From Prostheceraeus crozeri (Eukaryota; Platyhelminthes; Polycladida; Euryleptidae), in contig CAJQUW010005296.1 of assembly GCA_907163375.1 (NCBI GenBank), positions 372,001 to 436,000 on the forward strand: 64,000 nt of DNA. Direction: 5' to 3'. Under the pieces are notes generated by a model. That model saw only the letters and a program-made list of their open reading frames with translations, was not told where the DNA came from and made no database searches. Below are positions 43,750-54,506 of this stretch, piece by piece (within the stretch, counting starts at the first letter, position 1; each line of letters begins with the position of its first letter). A program made the position numbers and the translations under genes.

Positions 43750-44469
43750 TCATTTATGAACATCTAATTGTCTTTTAACAGCATCTAACTGTTCTTTATT
43801 TTCTTTAGAGTTTTCTTGTAAATTTTTCTTTAATTCATTTTCTAAATTGATTTTAAGAGTTTTCATTTTATCAACTTTTTGATTAAGTGAGTTTACTTCA
43901 TTTATTATTCTATTCATCTTTTTCATTTGTTGAGTAATTTTAGAACTTAATTCATCAACACTTTTTTGGAATGTAGCTTGTAACTGCTTTAAATTTTTTT
44001 TAATTCTTTCAGGTAGTTTTTCTATTTCATCTTCTAATTGTTCTTTCAATAGTTGTATCTGATGTTTATTTTTAATGACTGCCGATTTTAACTTTATAGA
44101 AAGTAATATTAAAATTTTTGTTTGTTCAGAAATCTTTTTAAATAGTTTTGCTATATCTGCTTCTAGCTCTCTATCCTTTTTATCAAGTTTTAATAATTTT
44201 TCGTTTAATGATTTGTCATTAAGTTTAAGCAACTTTAATTCATTCATCAGTGGAACCAAAACATCCTTTATATAGTTTTCTTTTAAGTCATTGATTTGTG
44301 TATCAACATATTGTTTATTTGTCAACTCTGTATTTTGTTGCGGAAGAATAGAAAGATGCAATGGACCAGATAAAACGTCTCCAGTTTTCATAATATAATT
44401 TTCTATCTCTATTTCTAATTCACGATTATTCGGGATATATGCACCTCCACCAACATTTGGTAACATCAT
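43750..44469 (-). CDS. Polinton coiled-coil, fibre-like protein
   Basis: The first 50 residues read YIMKTGDVLSGPLHLSILPQ then NKQYVDTQI, the pattern (M.GDL...P....NKxYVD) seen in phage tail-fibre repeats. The next 190 residues are almost entirely Lys/Glu/Leu-rich coiled coil (for example LKLNDKSLNEKLLKLDKKDR). Probably a trimeric spike or fibre. It diverges from the ORF at 44544 across an AT-rich gap. Confidence 0.6.
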   Translation of the reverse strand: MMLPNVGGGAYIPNNRELEIEIENYIMKTGDVLSGPLHLSILPQQNTELTNKQYVDTQINDLKENYIKDVLVPLMNELKLLKLNDKSLNEKLLKLDKKDRELEADIAKLFKKISEQTKILILLSIKLKSAVIKNKHQIQLLKEQLEDEIEKLPERIKKNLKQLQATFQKSVDELSSKITQQMKKMNRIINEVNSLNQKVDKMKTLKINLENELKKNLQENSKENKEQLDAVKRQLDVHK

Positions 44470-44543
44470 TTTATAACAATAAAAAAAATAAAATTTTTTC
44501 TAATAAAAATAAAAATAATTTTTTTTCTAATAAAAATAAAAAA
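44470..44543. promoter_or_regulatory. Divergent AT-rich promoter gap in the Polinton
   Basis: Made of repeated aataaaaataaaa words between two divergent starts. Most Polinton genes here are preceded by a similar A-rich run directly before ATG (also at 45965-45985, and in reverse at 41349, 42855 and 54058), suggesting a shared start-proximal element. Confidence 0.45.
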
Positions 44544-45011
44544 ATGGAAAAACCAAATTTAAGAAAATTATATTCGTCCGCATCATCCTGTTCTTATTAT
44601 TCGACGAGATCAACGGGATTTGATAATAAATGTTTTGATAATAATAATAATAATCCATGTATAGATGTTAATATTTTAATTCAATTACAAGCCGAAATAT
44701 TTAGAGAACAGACTAAAGGTTTACCTTCCATAGAAACTAACTATTGTTTATTTCCAGGAGACCCTTTTATAAAATTTATGGAGATTGTAAGCAAATATAA
44801 TGATGTAGCTTATGTGGAATTAAATAAAGAAAATATGGTTATAATAGGTCATAATAACGTTTATGGATTTATTAGAGCAGTGTTACCAATTAGTAATACT
44901 GAATGGATAGAAAATAAAATTATTAGTTATATCAATATTAAAGAATTAGTTAAAAAATTAAAATCTTTTTCGAAGGAAAAAATTAGATTATTTGTTGATG
45001 AACAAAATTAA
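44544..45011 (+). CDS. Unidentified Polinton ORF
   Basis: 155 residues from MEKPNLRKLYSSASSCSYYS. Contains an Asn-rich stretch, then a globular part (NYCLFPGDPFIKFMEIVSKY, AYVELNKENMVIIGHNN). No domain recognised. The start at 44544 is preferred over 44439 because it follows the A-rich leader and does not overlap the divergent gene. Confidence 0.55.
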   Translation: MEKPNLRKLYSSASSCSYYSTRSTGFDNKCFDNNNNNPCIDVNILIQLQAEIFREQTKGLPSIETNYCLFPGDPFIKFMEIVSKYNDVAYVELNKENMVIIGHNNVYGFIRAVLPISNTEWIENKIISYINIKELVKKLKSFSKEKIRLFVDEQN

Positions 45012-45104
45012 TATAACATTCACATAGAGAGTAAAAAACATAATGAAGAATTATTATGTTAGGTATATTATAGAGACACAATTTATAAACAAGAAACATT
45101 AGAA

Positions 45105-45816
45105 ATGCCCCAAAGATATGATGATGATACTTATATAGGATTATATTCCAACTTAAATATTAATTTATTAAAATCTTATATAAATGGTTTAACTCAACAA
45201 GAGAAAATTTATATGTGGACTACACCTTATACTATTAACAATGACCATAATCATAATCATAATAATCCTCTGAATCATATTGAAGAATCTTATGATAATA
45301 ATGATGATTCTGAAACACCTGAAAAAGGTGTAAATGGTAAAAAAGATTATAAAAATATTAGTAATTATAAAAAATTTATCTAAATTTCATTTTCTTACAA
45401 TTGAAAATAATAATGATGGTATAGTTGAAGATACTGTTAGACAACTATGTGTCGGGTCTACAAAATTTAAATTAGGATTTACATCTAATCAATTTAAAAT
45501 TTTATCATCTTTAATAAAAACTAAAACTGATTCAGATTATGGTGGTGTTATTAAATTTTCCAAAAGAGATCAAAGACCAATATTTTTCTCTATTATATTA
45601 TTATCAGATAAGAAATGTAATTTAGAATTAGATATTCCTATCAGGGAATGGTATCCTATCAGGGAATGGCATCCTATACCAAAAAGTGTAATTTATGATG
45701 TTGAAGAAACAATTTATGATGATGATGAAGAATCAATTGATGATGATGATGAAGAATCAATAGTTAGTGAAAAAAAATTTAAATTATCTTTTGATAAAAC
45801 TTTGATTAAACTATGA
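45105..45816 (+). pseudogene. Unidentified Polinton gene region
   Basis: Two overlapping open stretches with His/Asn-rich (NNDHNHNHNN) and later acidic (YDDDEESIDDDDEE) segments; HFLTIENNND and VRQLCVGSTKFKLGF are the most protein-like parts. No family recognised. Broken or overlapping genes. Confidence 0.4.
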
Positions 45817-45872
45817 TTAAACTTAATATGATAAAACTTAATATGATAAAACTTAATATGATAAAGAAAATA
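45815..45872. repeat. 17-bp direct repeat, three copies
   Basis: aaacttaatatgataaa repeated in tandem at the end of the preceding ORF. Confidence 0.85.
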
Positions 45873-46240
45873 AAATAACTTAGGAACGTGAAATATATAA
45901 TAATATAAAATAACACTCAAGTCCTTGATATTAGAATGTTTATATCTAAAATTAAAACACAATTTTTTCCTTAAAAAATAAAAAAATGGAAAATACCAAG
46001 TTTTATTGTAACTTATGTAAAAAAAAGTTGCAAACAAAAAGAAGTTATCAATCTCATTTGAATAGTAAATTGCATTTACAAAATGTAGAACGAGTTGATG
46101 AAGGAAATATATTAAAATTAAATAGTTATAAAAACTATCTAGAAACATTGCCTACTGATATAAAAGTTAAAAAAATGTTTGATGATTATTCACATTTGGA
46201 ATATAAAAAAGTTTTTAATAGTGAAGATGAACATGTACAT

Positions 46241-46274
46241 GGGACATCGGGGATGTCTTCCAGGGCTTCGCCCG
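46241..46274 (+). repeat. Short palindromic repeat 1 (in polymerase gene)
   Basis: gacatc / gatgtc inverted pair followed by the hairpin GGGCTTCGCCC. Reads TSGMSSRASP in the polymerase frame. Confidence 0.85.
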
Positions 46275-46399
46275 CACCAGATGGAAGATATTTATTTAGC
46301 GATACTGATGAATTTAACGAAATAGATGAATTTGATGAAATTAAAAAAACCGATGAAGCGGTAACAGATATAAAATATTTATTTAAACAGTCCGTGCAC

Positions 46400-46433
46400 G
46401 GGACATCAAAGATGTCTTCCAGGGCTTCGCCCG
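46400..46433 (+). repeat. Short palindromic repeat 2 (in polymerase gene)
   Basis: Same structure as repeat 1; reads TSKMSSRASP in the same frame. Confidence 0.85.
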
Positions 46434-47965
46434 TTGAACATAATGAAACCGATGAAACTTTTTATAATGTATTAACAAACTTTTATAATATATTTAAGAA
46501 ATCTTTCAAATGTTATATGAATGTAGAAGTACTTTATACAAAAAATGGACATGATGGAATTCCTGAAGAAAAAATACAAGGACATTTTACAAATTCGCAA
46601 GAAATTCATAATGTAAATGATATACAACCCATATTTGAATCGATGATACTTAAATTAGAAAATTGTATAATTGAAGCCCAGTTACGTGAATCTGGTTGGA
46701 GATTTGTTAAAATACTATCTAAGAAAATAGTAAATGATAAATATAAAAATAACACTGTTGGTAGTTATGTTCCTTTGCCTTTCAGTTCACCGCAAATAAT
46801 CAACATAAAAAATGAAGATGATTGTTGTTTTCTGTGGAGTATTATAGCACATTTACATCCTGCAGAATATCACAAAGAAAGACTAAGTCATTATAATAAA
46901 GAAGAATACATAAAGGAATTTAATCTCTCTGATGGCTTACATGAATTTCCATATGATTATAATAGGTTAATAAAGTTTCATAAAAAGAATAAAAATTTAA
47001 TAGAAGTAAATGTTTTTGAATTAAATGTGAATTATGTTTCTATTGGTAAAATTACTCCACTTTACTCAGATTCAAAAAAATTTTATTTGAATAATAAAAA
47101 TTTATGTCAATCAGAAATAGTACATAATGATAGGGGAAATTACATGCATCATAATATTTTTTACCAAGGAAATTTAATATGTACTGAAAAATTTCAAATT
47201 GTTAAAACACTATCACCAATAATGATTAATCATTATAATTATAAAGGACGTAATTATAATTATGATTATGATTCCGATTATTTATCTTTATCTTTAGAAT
47301 ATCAATAAAAATTACAAAATTTAAATGAAAGTTTACAAAAATGTAAAACAGATTATCAACAACAAACAAAAATATTAGTACAAGAATATGGCCATAAATA
47401 TCAAAATAAGATAGAAACGATTCAAAAATTAAATGAAGACAATAAAGAATTAAATAATGAGGAAAATGAAACCAATCAAAAAATAAATGAATCTTTAAAA
47501 AAATGTCTACAACAATATAAAGAACAATATGAATAAAGAATTAGTTATCAGCTACAAATATTAAATCAAAATTTTCATCGAAATACATTTAATCTTGCAA
47601 AAGAAATTGATGAAACACATGAAATATATCAAGATAAATTTGAAAAACTAGAACAGACAAAACAGCCGGCACAAGCGAATATTTTATATTATCAGGGTCA
47701 TTTTATATTGTGTAAAGATGTTTCTATGTTTACAAAAACTTCAGATAATACAAATTTTCCTTGTCTTCAATGTATGACAAGTTTTAGAACTAAAGAAGAA
47801 ATGAATAGACATTTGGAGAATTGTCAACAAAATGAAGCAGTCAGAAACACATTTCCAAAAGATGATTATTTAGAATATAATAAATGGTATTTTAAAAATA
47901 AAGTACCCTTTACTATTTATTGTGATTTTGAAGCATATAATGTTAATATGACACAAAATCGAACG

Positions 47966-47987
47966 GAAAGTTCCAGGGCTTCACCCG
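47966..47987 (+). repeat. Short palindromic repeat 3 (partial)
   Basis: Only the GGGCTTCACCC half with the preceding ttcca; reads SSRASP. Confidence 0.6.
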
Positions 47988-49408
47988 ATTCTGAAAATGA
48001 TAATTCTGAAAATGATAATTATGAAAAAAGTGTAGCTGAACAAAGTAAAGAAAAATATTTATTTGAACAAAAACCATTATGTTGGGGAATGTACATTCAT
48101 TCAAATTATCCTGAATTATTTAAATCAGAATATTTTCAATACTATGGTGAAGATAGTTCAGAAATGTTTACAAAGAAAGTAGAAGAATTACAAAATTATT
48201 TTTCACAATTGCTTGAAACAAATATACCAATGATGCCATTAACAGAAAAAGAAAAATTAAATTTTGTTAATGAAACAAATTGTTATTACTGTGGAAAAGA
48301 ATTTGCAAAAAATTATAAAAATGGCAGAGGTAGATATATTGATAAGGTAAAAGATCATGATCATCTAAATGGATTATATAGAGGTGCAGCACATAATTCT
48401 TGTAATCTTAATGCTAATAAATTTAAATATAACTTTTGTTCCTCTATATTTCTATAATGGTTCTAAATATGATTTCCATCTAGTAATGAAAGATTTATTT
48501 CATCTGAAAAATTACAACTACAACAAATAAATGTACTATGTAAAACAGAAGAAGAATATTTTTCAATGCAATTAGGTTGTATTAGAATTTTAGATGCATT
48601 TAGATTTTTTACTCCTTATTCATTAGATGTAATGGGAAAAACTTTGAAACCTGAACAATGTAAAATATTAAATAAATATAATTTAAAACCTTTAAAAGGA
48701 ATATTTCCGTATGAGTACATAACTGGAGATTTTAATTCTGTGAATAAAATTATGGAAGAAAAACAACTTCCTCCAATAAATAAATTTAAATCAACATTAA
48801 AAACAATCACAATTATCTAAAGAAGACTATGCAGAAGCTGAAAAGAATTGGAGAGAGTTAAATTGTAGAACAATGTATGATTATACAATGAAATATCTTC
48901 AGATAGATGTATTAATACTAGCTGATCTTTTCGAAAACTTTCGTGATATGTGTTTAGAATATTACGGAATAGATCCATGTTATTGTTATTCTACACCAGG
49001 TTTAACATGGCTAGCAGGATTAAAACATACTGGTGTTCAAGCCGATGGCTCTAGGACAAAGTCCGTTAAACTTAAACATTATAAAGAAAATACATATGAT
49101 AAATTATTATTTTTTGAATCTGGAATTAGAGGTGGAGTTTCATCAGTTTTAGGTAATAGATATGTTAAATGTTATAATAAGAAAGTAAATCCACAAGAAT
49201 ATGGAATAATGAAACCTTTATCTCCAGAAGAAAAAGAAAAAATATTAGAAATTTTTCGAACGAAACGAGAAGGAGTAGAACGTGAAAATGCAATTGATGA
49301 ATTCATGAGAGAAAACTATTTGTTATATTATGATTTTAATAGCTTATATTCTTCTTGCATGATACAAGAATTACCAACAGGTGAGATGGAATGGTGTAAT
49401 ATTCGTAC

Positions 49409-49440
49409 GACATCAGAGATGTCTACTAGGGCTTCGCCCG
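49409..49440 (+). repeat. Short palindromic repeat 4 (in polymerase gene)
   Basis: gacatcagagatgtc then GGGCTTCGCCC; reads TSEMSTRASP, inserted after the motif A region. Confidence 0.85.
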
Positions 49441-50622
49441 TTCTAGATTATCAAAAAACATATGATGGAAAATATAATCATGGTTATATATATGAAGTTG
49501 ATTTAGTATACCCTGATGAAATAAAAGATAAAACAAAATATTTTCCTTTCTGTCCCGAAAACAAAATTCCTAATATAGAAGATTTTTCAGATTATCAAAA
49601 ATCTTTAATTCCTAAGAAATACAGACCAACAAAAAAACTAATGTTAACACAAAGTAATAAAGAAAAGTATGTTGTTGAAGGAAGAATGCTAGATTGGTAT
49701 TTAGATCATGGAATGATTCTCACAAAAATTCACCGGAAACTAGTGTATAGAAAATCTAGGTGGTTAAAAAATTATATAGAGTTCAATATTGAAAAACGCA
49801 AAATAGCTAAAAGAAATAAAGATGATTTTGGAAACGTGTTCTTCAAATTAATGAATAATGCATTTTACGGTAAGACTTTAGAAAATGTGCGTAATAGACA
49901 AAATATTGAAATAGTTTATGATAAAGATAGGTTTCAAAATTTAACAAGGAAACCTACATATAAAAGAACTACTAGATTTAGTGATGAACTATGTGCTGTA
50001 CATTTACGTCGAATCAGCGTAAGACATGATAAGTTTAATTTTATTGGATTCACTATATTAGAATTAGCTTAACTATTTATGTATAGATTTATATATGATT
50101 ATTTAGCACCTGCTTATGGCAAAAACTATAAATTACACTTTACAGATACCGATACACTTGTTAAAAAAATAGATAAAATAAAATATATCATTCATCCTTC
50201 TGATTTATGTAAAGTAAAAGATGAATTAGAAGGAAATGAAGATTTCATAACAGAAGCTATATTTTTAAAATCTAAATGTTACTGTTATGATACAACTAAT
50301 AATATTAAAACACATAAAACATTAAAAGGAATTTCAAAGGCATCAGTGGCTAATCAAATAACATTTCAAGATTATAAAAATGCATTATTTAATAATGAAA
50401 TAAAAACAGCATGTAATTATAGACTTAATTCAAAGAAACATAAAATGTATTTAAAAGAAGAACATAAATTAGCATTAGATCCATTTGATGATAAAAGAAA
50501 AATTTTACCTGATGGAATAACTACTGAACCTTTTTAATTTTCTAATTTCTAAGATAGACAAATTTGATATATACATAAAATAAAAAAAAAATATTATAAC
50601 ACTATATTTGTATATTTTTTTA

Positions 50623-51373
50623 TCACTCGGTAAACAAATCTTCTATAACTCTATCATGAATTTTTTTATCAATATTAATTGTAATGAAGCCATAATCTTT
50701 TGACCAAGCATTGTTACACGATTGTTTAAATTCATCTTTATTTCTTACACATAAATCTCTTAACAAATCACTTAAGTTTCTTGCATTTATTTCAAATAGT
50801 ATAAATATATTTGCATTCTTTCTAATAACACTTCCGTCTAATGAATACATACTTTGTGTTAAATAAAAAACACTACAGTTATTATGTCTACCTCTTGTGA
50901 AATAATTTCTCTGAACTGACTGATTTCTATCATTAACACAATCATCAAAAATTACACAATGTTTCATTGTTTTATCTAGTTTACTAGGATCTTGCATATT
51001 ACCACTATCATCTATTAATTGTATCTTTATATGGTTATTTTTATTAGATTCTACTAACTGATTATTTTTTGCTGCTTCTTCACACCACGAACTTATTTCT
51101 TCTTCATCTTCAGATTTTTCATATTCTTTGAATAATGAAGCAATTGCTGTTTTTTAAAGATTATTTTCAAATCCATATTTTAAAAATTGATAGACGAGTT
51201 GTTCTGCTGTTGTTGTATAAATTATAAGATTGTTATAATCCAAAAAATTTGGAGTAGTTAAAATTTTAAATAATAGATATGTTTTTCCACATCCTGATCT
51301 TCCACAAATAACTGACAAAACTTTATTAGATAAATTTGGATGATGATTAAATTTAAGTTTTTTTTATTTAATG
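50623..51373 (-). pseudogene. Polinton genome-packaging ATPase (FtsK/HerA type)
   Basis: The Walker A motif reads CGRSGCGKT near 51300. Walker B reads HCVIFDDCVND near 50960, followed by RNYFTRGRHNNCSVFYLTQS, the arginine-finger/sensor block typical of the A32-like packaging ATPases of Polintons and large DNA viruses. It would pump DNA into the capsid. It converges on the polymerase gene and lies upstream, on the same strand, of nothing else. Broken. Confidence 0.88.
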
Positions 51374-51495
51374 GTAGTACTTCACTCATTTTTTAATAAA
51401 AAAATTTTATTTTTATTTTTTTTGTTTCTAAAGAAGAAGAAGAAAATTAAACTTCTCTTGCTTCGCGTAGGAGTTTATACCTCTCGAACGGGAGT

Positions 51496-52284
51496 TTATA
51501 CCTCTCGAACCAAAAGATCTATCATAATCTCTTCACCTCCAAAATTTATTTCTTGTCCTTTTTCATCAGTGATTCTAATGTTAATGTTGTTAATAGTTTT
51601 TCTTGTAATAGGGAAATATATTAATGTTTGTGGAATTACATTTAATCTATAACCAATGGGTACAGTAAAAGCTGGAAAACTGAATATTAAATTTGACAAT
51701 TTACCATTTATATATCCTCCTTCAATAATGTCACAATGTACAACAATTGAATTTATTTCAGTTATTTTTGGAATCTTCTCACCTAAATGATAACCTTGAC
51801 TATAGGTTTGTTTATTAAATCCTAATAGCTTTGACAATGATCTATCATGATTAAAATCAACTTGATGATTTTCGTCTAAAGTAAGAGAAAATTTATTAAC
51901 TGCCGGTTCAACTGCGAAATGTAATTGTTTCTTATCTTTAAATGGTATACCTAAATGTCTCTTAATTTCATTTGATATTGTTTCAACTTCGTAAGAACCA
52001 GGAAGAAAAGTTAGTATTTTCCATGTTTTGCCTTTATCAGTAGAATATCTAAATTGATCATTCACATCTTTTATAACATTTTGAATAGTGTTAAATGTAA
52101 AGAAACTAGTCAATGCAATTTGATAATTTTTATTTTGTTCCAAATGTAGAATGGGTTCTAAATTACAAGTGTGTGATGAAGTAGTTGTTATAATTTCTAA
52201 CGTCGTACTAAATTTTGATGAACCCAAAATCTCTGTCAATTTTTCTAAATGATTATTAATTTTGTCTAAATCTGCTGAACACAT
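51496..52284 (-). CDS. Polinton minor capsid (penton-like) protein
   Basis: 262 residues, open throughout. LHLEQNKNYQIALTSFFTFN, DQFRYSTDKGKTWKI, LPGSYEVETISNEIKRHLGI, SKLLGFN and NSIVVHCDIIEGGYINGK match the single jelly-roll minor capsid protein of Polintons in order and length. It would form the capsid vertices. A 23-bp direct duplication (ggagtttatacctctcgaac) overlaps its C-terminal end at 51470-51510. Upstream (52315-52380) a 13-bp repeat gataaaaatcata occurs four to five times, in the presumed promoter. Confidence 0.85.
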   Translation of the reverse strand: MCSADLDKINNHLEKLTEILGSSKFSTTLEIITTTSSHTCNLEPILHLEQNKNYQIALTSFFTFNTIQNVIKDVNDQFRYSTDKGKTWKILTFLPGSYEVETISNEIKRHLGIPFKDKKQLHFAVEPAVNKFSLTLDENHQVDFNHDRSLSKLLGFNKQTYSQGYHLGEKIPKITEINSIVVHCDIIEGGYINGKLSNLIFSFPAFTVPIGYRLNVIPQTLIYFPITRKTINNINIRITDEKGQEINFGGEEIMIDLLVREV

Positions 52285-52314
52285 TTTTTAGTTAAAATTT
52301 TGAATAAATATTAT

Positions 52315-52380
52315 AGATAAAAATCGTAGATAAAAATCATAGATAAAAATCATAAATAAAAATCATAGATAAAAATTAGA
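52315..52380. repeat. 13-bp tandem repeat before the penton-like gene
   Basis: atagataaaaatc units in tandem with small changes, between the capsid start and the next gene. Confidence 0.85.
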
Positions 52381-52398
52381 AACAACATATTTCAGCTA

Positions 52399-52433
52399 CG
52401 GGCGAAGCCCTTAAAGACATCAGAGATGTCCGG
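52399..52433 (-). repeat. Short palindromic repeat 5 (opposite orientation, gene end)
   Basis: GGGCGAAGCCC followed by gacatcagagatgtc, at the 3' end of the minus-strand ORF 52420-52713. Here the GGGC hairpin and the gacatc pair are in changed relative order or orientation compared with copies 1-4. Confidence 0.8.
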
Positions 52434-53240
52434 TTATACTTTTATAATCTTCTTCATTTAGAATCTTCTTTTGTAACAGTCTTTTCAATATAGCATGAGT
52501 TTCATTGAAACTAGAATTATGTCCTTCTTTTATTGCAGATATTAAAATATTTAATCTATTTAGTAATTCTTGTGGATCATCTGGTAAAAATATGGTTGTT
52601 TCTGTTTTCTGTTTTTCAGATAAACCTTTTCCTACTTTAACTCCCGTTGATAATAAATTTTCTAATTCTCTATAACGTTTAAGAGTTTTTCCTGCTTTAA
52701 CTCTATCTAACATAGCTTTATATTTTATGAGATCTTCTACAGCATAATTATTTAAATCTGCTCCTCTTAAAAGATCAACAAAATTTCTATCTAAACTAAA
52801 AGGAGATTTATCTGGTGAAAAAATTAAACCTCGAAAAGGTTGTGGAAATATTTCTTTTTGTCCGAGATAAAATCAAGGTATTGTTTTTCCATCTATAAAT
52901 GAAATAGAATGTTCAAATTACATAGACTTTGGTAATTTCTTATTAATGTTTGATTCTAGTAATCCATAGTCATCTAATATAGATTTTGTGCTCTGGATCT
53001 GTTACATCAATTTGTTTATCATTATTTGTACTTTCTTTTTCAAGAGTTTTAAATGGTTTTCATAGTTTTCTCAAAATCAGTTTTAACTTGCTCGGTTTGC
53101 TGCATTTTTTCAAACATATCAGATTGAATACCAGCTTTTATCATTCTATGTTGAAGATGATTTTCTTTCATAATATTTCTTTGTTTTATTAACTCTTCTA
53201 ATTGTTTTATTCTTTTAAAATTATCAGCTCTAATTTTATC
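52420..53240 (-). pseudogene. Unidentified Polinton structural-type gene
   Basis: Starts MDKIRADNFKRIKQLEELIK (helical, coiled coil) and ends in a second helical part, LDRVKAGKTLKRYRELENLL and NSSFNETHAILKRLL. A middle stretch with FRGLIFSPDKSPFSLDRNF, NFVDLLRGADL is of a kind found in other Polintons, but I know no function. Placed between the penton-like and membrane-protein genes. Broken. Confidence 0.5.
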
Positions 53241-53364
53241 CATTTTTAAAATATAATATTTGAATTTTGTGGTAACATTGGAATACAGCAAAAACATTTT
53301 ACTGTACAAATTATTTTTTTATTGCTTTGTTGTCTGACATCTTTTCGTTTAAAGTTTTCTCGTT

Positions 53365-54057
53365 TTAAGTTTTGTTTAATAAAGTTTTGTTTAATAAAGT
53401 TTTGCTTAAATTTTCGCTTAAAGTTTTTAGCTCTTCTAAAAAAAATTTGTCATTTTCTTCATTAGAAATTTTACCATCACTAGAAATTTTGCCATCCTGT
53501 TTATTCTTATCATCAACTTTTTCGGACTGTAATTGAAAGGTTTGATTTACTTCATTAGCTATTTGATCAAATTTTTCAATCTCATCTAACGTAATAACAT
53601 TATCATCACATACTCTTTGAAAGTAGTAATGTAGTTTATCATAGACTTCTTTAATATGTAAATGCTTAGTTTTTAATGATTTTCGTTTCTTAGTTATTAA
53701 AGATTTATCTAACATTGTAACAAGTGAAGTTGCAAAAACACCCGTACCTGTTAAAGCTGTAGCAACTACTGGAATTACTAAAACACCTGAAGATATAACA
53801 ATAGTGAGAGCGCCTAAACTTATTGTTAAACATGCTCCAACGCCTTGTGTCACATTCTTAGCTATCGTCCATCTCTTTCTTAATTTTTTATAATGCTCTA
53901 ATCTTAATAATAATTGAGATTCCTTATCTTTCATATACCTAACTCTATCTTTGTGTTTTTCTTTGTTCATTTTTTCAATGTCCATTAAAGTAGAACTACG
54001 TTCATATGATAACGAAGGATATATTCCTGCGGTTTCTTCCACTTTTGTTTCTTCCAT
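53365..54057 (-). CDS. Polinton membrane protein with coiled coils
   Basis: About 230 residues. Charged N-terminus, then two adjoining hydrophobic segments, GACLTISLGALTIVISSGVL and VIPVVATALTGTGVFATSLV, then a long acidic/basic helical C-terminus with a short repeated end (LLNKT twice). I prefer the start at 54057 (MEETKVEE) over 54081 because the latter reaches to the inner edge of the terminal repeat. Function unknown; perhaps a virion or host-membrane protein. Confidence 0.55.
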   Translation of the reverse strand: MEETKVEETAGIYPSLSYERSSTLMDIEKMNKEKHKDRVRYMKDKESQLLLRLEHYKKLRKRWTIAKNVTQGVGACLTISLGALTIVISSGVLVIPVVATALTGTGVFATSLVTMLDKSLITKKRKSLKTKHLHIKEVYDKLHYYFQRVCDDNVITLDEIEKFDQIANEVNQTFQLQSEKVDDKNKQDGKISSDGKISNEENDKFFLEELKTLSENLSKTLLNKTLLNKT

Positions 54058-54076
54058 TTTTAAAGAAATATTTTCA

Positions 54077-54500
54077 GTCACATGATATATTTTAAAAACC
54101 TGAAAGATGGATAAAATTCATGAATTTGAAGTTCTCAACTTTTATGATTTTCGGTGTCCTGGAACGGTCATGATTTTCAAGGTAAAAATTGTAATTCTCA
54201 AATTTGAGATTCTTAACTTTTATGATTTTCGGTGTCCTGGAACGGTCATGATTTTGGGAGTAAAAATTGTAATTCTCAAATTTGAGATTTTGAAAAATTT
54301 GAAAAATTGGGTATTTTTAAAAACGCTTAAATTTTCGCCCTTCGGCCTTCGGCCACGTGAAATTTGAAGTCCACCTAAATTTTTGAAATTTTTGAAATTT
54401 TGTTTTTTTGAAAAAACCCACAAAAGTGTGACATCCGGCGCAAGCGAAGCGAAGCAAAGCGAAGCGAAGCGTCGCGCCGGATGTCACACTATATACTACT
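54077..54500. repeat. Polinton right terminal inverted repeat
   Basis: Complement of the left repeat, with the same terminal hairpin (54425-54441 against 54474-54490) and an extra 78-bp tandem copy of the block starting aacttttatgattttcggtg (54137 and 54215). Confidence 0.95.
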
Positions 54501-54506
54501 GCTGTC

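Larger units (their letters stand above)
45986..50537 (+). pseudogene. Polinton DNA polymerase B (protein-primed)
   Basis: The N-terminus has a C2H2 finger (FYCNLC...HLNSKLH), a usual start of Polinton polymerases, then INIKNEDDCCFLWSIIAHLH. Exonuclease motifs: YCDFEAYN and, at the ExoIII position, YLQIDVLILADLF. A zinc motif NCYYCGKEF with HDHLNGLYRG follows. Polymerase motifs: A as LLYYDFNSLYSSCM, B as KLMNNAFYGKT, C as HFTDTDTL. The order and spacing identify a family B, protein-primed enzyme that would copy the linear element. Short palindromic repeats are inserted within it at several points. Broken. Confidence 0.92.
36794..54500. mobile_element. Polinton (Maverick), structurally whole, broken genes
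   Basis: The ends start AG and finish CT as in Polintons. Terminal inverted repeats run 36794-37139 and 54077-54500, and perfect 6-bp target duplications gctgtc lie at 36788-36793 and 54501-54506, the expected length for this integrase. The two repeats differ at only a few positions apart from one 78-bp tandem duplication in the right copy, so insertion looks fairly recent. The element is AT-rich compared with its surroundings. Gene content: protease, integrase, phospholipase-like region, pX-like core proteins, major and minor capsid, DNA polymerase B, packaging ATPase. It carries roughly a dozen breaks and is a fossil. Confidence 0.95.
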
